A DNA stretch of 64,000 nucleotides. It comes from Cryptomeria japonica (Eukaryota; Streptophyta; Pinopsida; Cupressales; Cupressaceae). The stretch lies in NCBI RefSeq assembly GCF_030272615.1, contig NC_081414.1:5465001-5529000 (forward strand), in the 5' to 3' direction. Positions 55,167 through 64,000 of this stretch are shown here, in pieces. The stretch's first letter is position 1, and every line of letters begins with the position of its first letter. Made by a program: the position numbers and the translations under genes. The notes beneath the pieces are model-generated. The model saw only the letters and a list, made by a program, of their open reading frames with translations, had not been told where the DNA came from and did not search any database.

Positions 55167-55872
55167 ATGAAGACACACTCATCTAAAGATGAGGATGGTA
55201 ATGATTGAAATGAAGAATTCTTGTTCTTGGTTATAAAGGAAAAGGATAGAGGAAGGTCCAGAAGACCAAAAAATATGAAGAACAGTGGAAACCTTGTAAA
55301 AGGAAAGGTTGATTTGCATGCTAAAGTTGAACCAAGGCTTGGATCATTGACTCCGATTGCTCAAACCATACGATAGGTGATAAAAAGAATCTCATTAACC
55401 TTGAGAAGTCTAATGGTGGTTGGTGAAATTTGTAGGAGAGAAAGCTACACCTATTTGTGGAAAAGGAAGCATTACAATTGAAGACTGATATTTTCTACTA
55501 TGTCAAAGGTCTGAGATATAATTTGTTGAGTGTAAGTTAGATGTGCAATAAAGGTTATGAGGTCATATTTAAAGATTCTAGATGTATGATCAAAAAGTGA
55601 AGTTTTGAAAGATTGATTGCAAAAGATGTTAAAACAAATGGAAATGTCTACTATATGAAAGACAAGAGTGGAAGCAATTGTTTATTGGCACAAAATAGTG
55701 AATGCTAGCTATGGCAGAAGAGAGTGGGACATATTAATTTTGACAATATGGTGAAGATTAGTACTAGTGAAGCTATGAGAGATTTACCGAGGATCGTCAA
55801 ACCTACTAATATTGGAGATGGTTCTCACAGACCTTTGCGCTCTAGGCAGTGTGCCTGAATGTTGGTGCATTC

Positions 55873-58705
55873 TATTAGAGTAGTCGGGTATTTACTTGAT
55901 TAATTAAACAATATTTGTTTAATTATTTAAGTTCCCTTTATTTCTTTTACACTTAAGCTAACTTTAGGTGCATAATAATTAATTCTTTTGTTAATTATTA
56001 TGTACAAACCTAGGTTTTCCCTTTTAGGGTTTCTTGACCTATTAAAGTTTAAGTTCATTCTTTTCATTGTAACAAGAAGAAGGATTATTATTGACAATAC
56101 ATTTTTGGAGATTATTGAGCTCTCATCTTTTGGATCATATTTTTCCTGTGTTTTTGTTCCTTTTGTGATTTGTTTCCTTGCTTCTCCTTGTAACAGATTT
56201 TTCAGCTTGTGGAGATCATTTGGGCTCCTGTGGTGTTGTATTTTCTCAACTCCAACATGGTATCAGAGCCTCAGATTTGTAGCTATATGTTCTTGTTTTG
56301 AGAATTTTTTGCTTTGGAACCAAATATGGGGTTTCAGAAAGTTTTTATGCACCTAGGTATAGGATTTTTTTCTAAGCATTTTGGGTCTAAACAGACCTCA
56401 CCATCATGCTCAGAAGGCTCGAAAACCCCTATGGTCATGCAAAATTTGACCTATTTTGGTTCCTGAGCCTCTAGGAGTATTTTTTCTCCAGATCCAGGCT
56501 GTACGGCCCTCGCACGCAGTTCGAGAAAAAAATTTAAAAATTATTTTTTGCCTTTTTACAACATGCAGGTCGGATTTTGATTTTTTGAAAAAAAAAAGTT
56601 TTTTTTAAGAAAAAAATTGTTTTGGGGCTCCCACGGTACGCAAGGCACCTTGGGGCCCCTGTCGGTGTCAGTACAGCTCCCAGTCGCTGCCCAGGTTTCA
56701 GGCCCCATGTCTTCCCAGCAGTCCTAGCCCTGTCGGTCCTCCGGCCCCCGCCGATAGCTTTCCTCAACCCCCGCACAACTTTCCCCGACCCGCCTCCCGC
56801 TAGCTCCCCAGCCGCCGCTGCTTCCCCGACCACTGCTCCGCTCCCCAGCTGCTGCAACCCCAGTCACCGCTCTACTCCTCGACCGCTACAAGCTCCCCGG
56901 CCATCGCTCCGCTCCCCGGCTGCTGCAACCCTGGCTGTTGCTTCGCTCCCCGGTCGTTGCATGCTCCCCGACTGCTGCTGCAACCTTGGCCGCTACTTCG
57001 CTCCCACGCCGCCACTGCCTAGCCCTTGCCGCTGACCGTCGGCTGCCCAATCACCGGAACCCATCACCCAACCACCAGAGCGCCACCCACTGGCCACCTC
57101 TGCCCGCCAGAGCCACCAAACTACCTTTTTTGCCTCTTTCAGGGGGGGTTTGGTTTTTGGCCTTATCTTGGGCATACGGAGTCATTTTTTTGAAAACGAA
57201 TAGGCATCGGAAAGCTGGTTCTGAGCCGGACCTCATGGTGTTGGTAATTTTTTCCAATTTGCTATTTGACTATGTTTTTTTCAGTCAAAGTGGGATTTTG
57301 TTTTTGCACTCTGGGAGCCATAAAATGAGCATCCGAACTCTATTTTTTGAAAAGTTTATATTTTTGGAAAGCGTGTGTTGTGTACTTTCCAGCCATCTAA
57401 TTTTTATTTCCAGATTCTGCTCCATGCATATTTTATTCAGTTTTTTTCTTTTCAGCACTCTAGTGGATATCGTGGTTGTTTCAGGGCCTAGAATCTCTTC
57501 TCTGAGTAAGATGTCTCTATTTTGGTTCTCATTTCTATTTCCAGTCTTCTTATCATTGTAGCATTGCATTTATGCAAACGCACTGAGATGAAGTGTCATC
57601 ATGCATTGTTTACTTGGGATCTTGCATATCTTGTGCCTTGTTGTACATGCACTACTTATAAAGTGTCATGAGGGGGTTGATGTTTGCCTGTTGTTTGCCA
57701 TCTTCCTTTGTCCAGTGAGTTTTCCTTCCACGACATTCGTCTCATGATGTGTGTCAAGTGAGTGTTCCTTCCATGACACCATGTACTTTTCTCAGCACCT
57801 TTGATGTTCCTGGTTCTTCGTCATGCAATTCTTGTTGGCTGTTATTTTCAATGTACTTGTCCCTCTCCCTCTTCAGCATTATGGGGAGGTTTGTCCTGTT
57901 GGTTCTAATGCTTTCGTGGTTCGATTGATCAGCTCTTCAAGCTTTGGTGTTTTCATGCCATCTGTATCTTCGATTTCAATTGTTTGCCTTGTTTGCCTTC
58001 TAATTCGAGTAGTGTCATTTGAGGGCACTCGTACAGATTACAGTCTTCTCTACCTGGTCATGTTCTCTTTCAGTGGAGGTTCTTTAGCTCAGCAATTATT
58101 CTTCAACAGAGTTTGCAAGTTCTTCATGATTCAGTGGTGTTCTTTTCCATCTCTTTTTGGAGTAGAGTTTTATTCCCATGTGGTTTTCTTTATTTCTCCA
58201 GTTCATAGAGATTTCATTGTATTTGGGTACCTGATCAAGCCTTGTTGTCGAGACCCATCTTTCCTGCTTTCAATAGTTGTTCTAGGTTTTAGCTTCTCCT
58301 TAAGTCTAGCTTAAGGGGAGTGTTAGAGTATTGGGATATTTACTTGATTAATTAAACAATATTTGTTTAATTATTTAAGTTCCCTTTATCTCTTTTACAC
58401 TTAAGCTAACTTTAGGCGCATAATAATTAATTCTTTTGTTAATTATTATGTGCAAACCTAGGTTTTCCCTTTTAGGGTTTCTTGACCTATTAAAGGTTAA
58501 GTTCATTCTTTTCATTGTAACAAGAAGAAGGATTATTATTGACAATACATTTTTGGAGATTATTGAGCTCTCATCTTTTGGAACATATTTTTCTTGTGTT
58601 TTTGTTCCTTCTGTGATTTGCTTCTTTGCTTCTCCTTGTAATAAGTTTTTCAGCTTGCAGAGATCATTTGGGCTCCTGTGGTGTTGTGTTTTCTCAACTC
58701 CAACA
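55873..58705 (+). mobile_element. C2: short non-autonomous Copia-type element
   Basis: Its LTRs are 55873-56257 and 58321-58705, 385 bp each. A perfect CATTC duplication flanks it (55868-55872 and 58706-58710). The primer site TGGTATCAGAGCC is at 56258-56270 directly after the 5' LTR, and the purine tract AAGGGGAG at 58312-58320. The 2.06-kb interior codes no recognisable retroelement protein. A very GC-rich block of CTCCCCGGC-type repeats fills 56620-57150. It could be moved only by another Copia element. Confidence 0.92.
56620..57150 (+). repeat. GC-rich repetitive block in C2
   Basis: Words such as GCTCCCCGGCTGCTGCAACC and GCTCCCCGACTGCTGCTGCAACC recur every 50-80 bases. All frames are low-complexity (Pro/Ala/Arg), so I do not call a protein. 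It contrasts sharply with the T-rich DNA on either side and may be captured or expanded sequence. Confidence 0.7.
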
Positions 58706-58892
58706 CATTCCCCATTGTAATATTTTCACATACTACTACAGAGTATCATCTTATTGTGGGTAGGCTCCCACTGTGGTTTTTCCCTTAACCAAGTTTTCCA
58801 CATCAAAATCTTAGTGTTGTGTGTTGTGTTATCAATTTGCTTATCTTTTGTTGTTGCTGTAGTTTATCAGATTTGTATTTGTGGTTGAATTT

Positions 58893-59744
58893 CCTACATC
58901 ATATGCTAAAATTCCTAACTATTACTAATTTCCAATTATCAATTCATTCAAATTTTCTAACTAGTCAATCAAATCAGTTAACTATCCAATCAATCTTTTA
59001 AGTCTCAATCTGTCCTATTCAACTCCAATTATGTCATTTAACAAGTCAAACATCTTTCAATCAATTTAGTTTAACCGAATCATATGGACAGTTCATATCG
59101 TAATTATTGTTTTCCAAGTTGTCTCATCAAATCTTGGTCGTTGATCAATTTTGTCTTCAAATCAATCTTATCCTTTCAATCAAACCTTCCATAATCTTTA
59201 AATTGAGCATCAATATCCCTTAATCAATAACCACAATCTTCGAATTCTTGTGCCCTTATTTTGTAGGTATTGTGCAACTCTAAGACCCACATCCATATTG
59301 TGCATCAAGAAGGAGAAGAGCAATAGAAGCAATTTGCTTGGATTTGATAGCGATTTTTCATTGATTTGATTTATTCATTTTCATTGTTGGATTCCTTACT
59401 AGGCTTTTATTGTTGTTACGATCATATTTGCTAAATAGATTAGGTTTTATGGTTGCCTATTTATCTTATTAGCATGGTGATTTCCCTTGTATCCATTCTA
59501 GTGAACACAATGTGAAGTGACCAATTTAATGCTTGTTCTTGTGAAATTTAGTGAATTCGATCTTGTAGGTTGAGGGCTTCTTCAAGGGTGGCATTACACA
59601 TCAATTTTTCTTTTTCACGAGCCTTTCATTGAAAAAGTAACCAATTCTTCTACTGTGTAGGTGAATTCTATGTTCATGCATTTGTCAAGTATACTTGTGC
59701 TTTTGCTTTATATTTTAATTTTTTTGTCTTAAAAAACAAAAAAA
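58893..59744. other. Unassigned AT-rich DNA
   Basis: I see no coding domain, LTR boundary or RNA gene. Stretches of TCAATCAAATC-like words (58920-59200) are low-complexity. Confidence 0.4.
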
Positions 59745-60065
59745 ATTGGTCATTTTTAGTAGGTTATTGTTTTAGCAAGTTTCTAATTTTAGCAAGTTTT
59801 CATTTTTGGTAGATTGCTATTTTTAGCAGGTTTCTAATTTTGGCAAGTTTTTTAGAAGGTTTATGATTTTAGTAGGTTTTCATTTTTAGCAGGTTGACAA
59901 TTTTTAGTAGGTTTCTAATTTTGGTAGGTTTATGTTTTTAGCAGGTATTGTTTTTCGCAAGTTTCTGTTTTTAGCAGGTTGTCATTTTTAGCAGATTTTT
60001 AATTTTGGCAGGTTTTCATTTTTGGCAAGTTTCTATTTTTAGGAAGTTCTTATTTTTAAATTTTT
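59745..60065. repeat. TTTTTAGCAGGTTTC minisatellite
   Basis: About 15-17 degenerate copies of a unit of about 20 bp (TTTTTAGCAGGTTTCTAAT, with GGCAAG and AGTAGG variants) run end to end. It has no known role. Confidence 0.85.
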
Positions 60066-60798
60066 TTACCAAAAATAATAGAAATAGGTAGGAATTGTGT
60101 TATGAGCAAATTTTCAACTTTCTATCTTGGTTTTCTATTGATTGTGTTTTTGAATTGATTTTCTGGTTACTAACATTTAATCTTTAATGTGTGGCGTATG
60201 TTTTGTCGAAGACTAAAATGCACAAACTACTAATTTGTGTGCTTGCAAGGGTAATTCGGGAGTGTTTCTTTGATTTTTAAAATAGCTCACATTTGGATTT
60301 GGTGCTTTAAAATTAACAATTGCTTGACTGTCTGGTGCACTTGCACATCATAGGGTGGACCTATTGTTGTGTTTAGTACTTTCTCCCTTGGCCTTCAAGA
60401 TCTTGGGTGAGGGAAAGGCGACAACGATGCTTGAGTTTTTCTTTTTTTGTAGAAAAGAGCCTACATTGGTGGGAAATAGTACTCATCCCATTTGAGGACT
60501 CTAAGTGATGCTTTCCTTCGATCTGCTATACAAATTGGCCTATGCTAAAGTCGAATCTACTTGGCAACATGCATCTATACAGACAGTTCCTAGTACCTGC
60601 ATTTGTGTGAGGTATATTGACCCCATTTTTATAAAGGGTTGGGATAGTGTCTTTAGTGAGTCACTACCACATGTATAGATGCCAGGCCCCCAAAGTTCCC
60701 CCATTAAGAACCAAATGTATTTAGAAGCTCAAAACCCACATCATGTAGTTTAGTTGTTGTGGGTGATACAGAGTGAAAATCTAGTTAAAAATATTGAT
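60066..60798. other. Unassigned region, possible retroelement leader
   Basis: No domain is seen. The 60340-60700 segment is less AT-rich and has a texture like the G1 leader at 16420-16960, but I could not align them by eye. Confidence 0.3.
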
Positions 60799-60830
60799 TA
60801 TGTCTCACTTTCACCAAAAAGTGAGACATA
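60799..60830. repeat. Perfect 13-bp hairpin
   Basis: TATGTCTCACTTT (60799-60811) pairs perfectly with AAAGTGAGACATA (60818-60830) around a CACCAA loop. No T-run follows it on either strand that would suggest a specific RNA class. Confidence 0.88.
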
Positions 60831-63260
60831 CTATTGTGGGCTGACCCAACCATACCCTTGCTTAATACAAAGAATGAAATCGTTCTGCATTCCAAATTGA
60901 AATGCCTCAAGTTAAGGCACATTATCAAGCTGGGGTATCCAATCTTTTTTTCTATATGTGTTGCTACTCAACACCATCTTCCAATGCATACTAGACCCAT
61001 GGAGAAGATACATTTTTGGGCACAAAAATAGCATCCACAATAAGATGCATGACCTTCTAAAAATAAAACCTCATAATCAACATTGTCAATCTCTAGAACA
61101 ATAGGTATATAACATACATAACTATCATTATGCTTATGCACTCTATGTTTGGATTACATATGTGATCTATATCTTCTTTATCATTATCAACATAAAAAAT
61201 TATTATCATGAGGCACCTTAGGTGAAGAATTGAGCTCTCCAAATTTTCTCTCTATTTTAAAATCATTTGGGGAGTTTGTTGTGTAATACATGCTACTAAA
61301 ATTAGAATCATAACATCTTTCTTCTTATCTTTGTTCATCACAACATGAATATCTAGTGACCCAATTAAAGAATACTCTACATGAGTAATGCAATCAAGAT
61401 TGGAGGATCCCATCAAACTACCCAATCTTGTAACCTCAACATGTCATCAAATCCACTATGTAAATAAAATCTGAAACATATATGTATTCCAACCTTAATA
61501 TATACATTTATACAATAAAATTTCTCAATAACAATAACAACTATGAAGGATTTCAACAATAAGCATAACTCCTAGAAATTTTACAAACATTTCTAGACAC
61601 ATCTTGCTTGCAAGTCTTCAAATATTCATGTCTTCAAACCTTCTTGGCCTCAATCATATTTTGAAATCTATATTTTTTATTTTACAAATCACATGATTGT
61701 TTTGAACACCTATAACACAATTGCAAAACTCCTTTTATCTTTTTCTATTCCTCTTCTTCTCGCAAGCTAATTTCCCACACTTTTCTATATGCAATTGTAT
61801 GGAGAAACTAACAAGTTCGCCCTCCAAGGTCAATGTTGTTGTTGATTGTTGTGCTTAAAACCTTTTTGTGGCACCAAAAAGTGTCACCCAAATCTGTTCT
61901 TTTATTTTCCTCCAATTTCCCTTTGAAATTCTTTTGTATATGCTTAAAATTATTCATTAAATGCTTTCAAATATGGCACCCAAGCTTGTTGCACCGTATC
62001 CAATTCCTTTTTTTTGTATATGCCTTTTTAAAATGAATAAAAATATAAACCAAGTTATACTCCTTTGGACATTGAAGAGTCATTAATTGTTTTTTCTAGA
62101 ATCACTAGTTTTTCCCTCCATTTAGGCACCTAAATTGAAAGAATAAAACAAAAATGGAATACCAAAAGTCACTTGACTTATGAAGGCATCTAAGCTAATT
62201 AATTTTTAATCTATTTTCTTGTATAAGCTTTCTCTACCATGACAATAGACACCTTGAAACCTTGAAATTGTGTAATTGAATCACATTAAACAACCTAGTT
62301 GTCTTCAATTTTTAAAATGGAAGGTAGGTATTGATGAATGAAGATTTTATCATTGTAAAAACTCACAAGATACTATTGAGGCTCAAACCTACACCAAAAA
62401 TACAAAACATAAACATAAAAAAGGAAAATATATTTTTGGTGAGTCAAGATTGCTTGTGAGCCCAAATGCTTATGTATCAATGAGAGAGAGACACCAAAGC
62501 TTGCACCAAAAAATAGGTTCTCATATGCATCCACATGATCATCATATTCATCATCATCAACAAAAAGCTCTTCATAGTAAAAGTTACTAACTACACTATC
62601 ATTTACCTCACCAATTTATCATCAAGTACAAACACACCTATATTATCCTTATCAAACAAATTTTACTAATTTCAATATCAATATTAAGGACAAAAAAGGG
62701 AAGTATGCCAAACAAAAATTAGTCTCTTGCTCACCTTTTATATTATCTACATGTATATACTTAGACAAACAAATTCATGAGCTAATCCATTTGATTGTTC
62801 CTCTATACACACACCTTCCTCTTTGTCCACTTGGTTGTTACAAATATTAGGGTCATACCCTTCATTCCTAAGCTAAAGGTCATCATTTACCTCATCATAA
62901 TGATTACTCATAGACAATGTATCCAATTGTAGGTAAGTGCTTAAATATTTTTATCGTTGTCATCAGTAAATTATATTATGCACCATTGCCATCTTCAAAA
63001 TTACTACAAATACAATCATCTTCCTATATTGTGCTTAATCTAGATATTGCATCTATTTGACAATAATGATAAACAATCTATTCATAACCAACAATGTTTG
63101 TATTTGAAAATAATAATTTTCTATTGTAATTAATAATCACCTTTAAATAAAATCAAGACATAGATAAGCTTGTTGCATGTTTGGATTCTTTAAGTTGTCC
63201 CACACTAAACCCAAGCTAATATCTTAAGCTTAAAATAAATTATGTAGGTAGATGTGTTAG
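60831..63260 (-). other. Decayed retroelement DNA, minus strand
   Basis: Short minus-strand stretches read like protein (for example around 61270-61430 and 62780-62940, acidic with few stops), but no domain is firm. Its position just downstream of the gag remnant on the same strand suggests the rest of that element. Confidence 0.4.
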
Positions 63261-63880
63261 GTTTGTGATCATTTGTAATAATAGAAAGAGAAACAACAAA
63301 CTTGTGGCTGAATTATTTCTTGATTATCATTCTTTCCATTTGATATTTGCTAAATTTTTGACAAGAAAATCAAGGACAACCTTACTAACAAATTCTTGTT
63401 TAAAGGTAGCCACAAGGTCATTCCAAGAGGAAAAGGAATTATATGAAAAACCTTCAAACCATTTCCTTGAATATTTGTGTTGGGACCTAAAAAAGAACCT
63501 CATCCACATTTCTTTATTTTCAAATTAAAATGTATAAATGCATGCCCCTTTCAGTATTATCAAACTCATAAAATTTAGGCATCTAGTTGTAGACATTTTT
63601 TATTATAATCTATATTTCATAATCATCCCAAGAGATGTCTAACTTCTTGCACACAATGTCCAAGGGAATGATAGGTAACTTTAAGTAACCTAAGAAAATT
63701 ATTAGTAGGGTGGACATTGGATTGCATTACCTTAATTATTTCTTCATGCATATCACTAATTTCTCACTTGTTCTTTTGTATGGATTCTTGTAAATTAGAG
63801 TTTGTGTTTGTTGGTATTAATTCTTGTATTAAACCTTGACTCTAATAATCTTACTAGTATGTAGATAAAGTGACCATTTT
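63261..63880 (-). pseudogene. Gypsy-type gag remnant
   Basis: The minus-strand frame at 63509-63327 contains S-R-K-W-F-E-G, then S-S-W-N-D-L-V-A-T-F-K-Q-E-F, the core pattern of the retrotransposon gag domain (usually K-x-W-Y/F, then SW-x-x-L, then F-x-x-x-F). Flanking minus-strand sequence up to about 63880 has coding texture with several stops. It is a fragment; no LTR or primer site was found for it. Confidence 0.6.
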
Positions 63881-64000
63881 ATTAAATAATAGGGAGTCTA
63901 TTTGCAAATTAGGGATTCAAAAGGCCAACAAATAAGAGGGTTATAGACATGTTCTACACTTTGAGCCTTGCCAAGATCAAGCGAGGGATATTACAACTAG

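Larger units (their letters stand above)
51275..55838 (+). pseudogene. C3 gag and early pol, broken and split by two solo LTRs
   Basis: The coding pieces are 51275-51335, 53050-53823 and about 55172-55838. The second piece encodes a UBN2-type gag (F-K-G-T-N-Y-S, M-E-V-H-L-E-S-L-P, then E-E-I-W-D-K-L) with several stops. The knuckle at 53781-53822 has TGA where its first Cys should be, followed by C-x4-H-x4-C. The third piece has a Copia protease motif reading W-I-I-D-S-D at 55340-55357, with the last residue of the D-S-G triad changed. It then has the pre-integrase pattern (Y-N-L-L-S-V-S, later G-H-I-N-F-D-N) with Gln for the first zinc His. Integrase core, reverse transcriptase and the 3' LTR are missing; the copy is dead. 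Confidence 0.85.
55839..58892 (+). repeat. LTR-B fragment split by C2
   Basis: 55839-55872 and 58711-58892 together match 54889-55110 of LTR-B (GCTCTAGGCAGTGTGCC...GTGGTTGAATTT). Both outer ends are truncated. It abuts C3 coding sequence on the left, so C3 lost its 3' half by deletion or recombination here. Confidence 0.8.

Noticed and set aside
56622-57035. Pro/Ala-rich open frame in C2
   Set aside because: Low-complexity translation of a GC-rich repeat; the other frames look similar and no domain is present.

Overview
This window looks like nuclear DNA of a seed plant with a very large, retrotransposon-rich genome. A conifer or other gymnosperm would fit, but that is inference. The plant signs are a group D MAP kinase kinase, Copia elements with a TGGTATCAGAGC-type primer site, and Tat-like Ty3/gypsy elements with a second RNase H and an antisense plant-mobile-domain gene. 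I recognise only one ordinary host gene: an intronless MAPKK of the MKK7/MKK9 type at 7206-8189 (+). I see no tRNA, rRNA or CRISPR array.

Layout. 1-4094: 5' end of a degraded minus-strand Copia element (here C1). Its LTR is split by two solo LTRs, each with a perfect 5-bp target duplication. 4095-5622: tail of a degraded non-autonomous element. 5623-8792: the kinase gene and its flanks. 8793-51179: an old tandem duplication of about 4.5 kb. Each unit is about 2.95 kb of unidentified non-coding DNA followed by a Copia LTR (LTR-A). The LTR of unit 1 is interrupted by a 33.3-kb nested insertion (13054-46392, target duplication TTGTG). The outer inserted element, G0, is about 4.0 kb once its own insertions are removed. 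It holds G1 (14861-29396, +), a nearly full Tat-like gypsy element whose 780-bp LTRs differ at only three positions. It also holds G2 (30957-45747, -), a non-autonomous gag/protease element, which is itself split by G3 (36365-43860, -), a non-autonomous gag-only element with an open 992-codon frame.

49606-58892: the 5' half of a Copia element (C3). It is interrupted by a gypsy solo LTR (51336-53044) and a Copia solo LTR (53824-55166), and ends against a fragment of the second LTR type. That fragment is split by C2 (55873-58705), a short non-autonomous element. 58893-64000 holds a minisatellite, a perfect hairpin and a decayed minus-strand gag region.

How the parts relate. Every insertion junction except two (C1's and the 5327 LTR's outer ends) can be read to a target duplication, so the order of events is clear: Copia insertion, tandem duplication, G0, then G1 and G2, then G3. 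G1 carries the reverse transcriptase and integrase that G2 and G3 lack. G1 and G3 share the unusual C-x2-H-x4-H-x4-C knuckle and gag/protease layout, and G2 keeps a variant of that knuckle. Mobilisation of G2 and G3 by a G1-like partner is therefore plausible but not shown. The most unusual items are the intron-bearing antisense plant-mobile-domain gene in G1, the GCGTCTGTGT arrays in its leader, the long hairpins next to the polypurine tracts of G2 and G3, and a block of about 65 bp shared between their LTRs and leaders. Percent identities were judged by eye, not computed.
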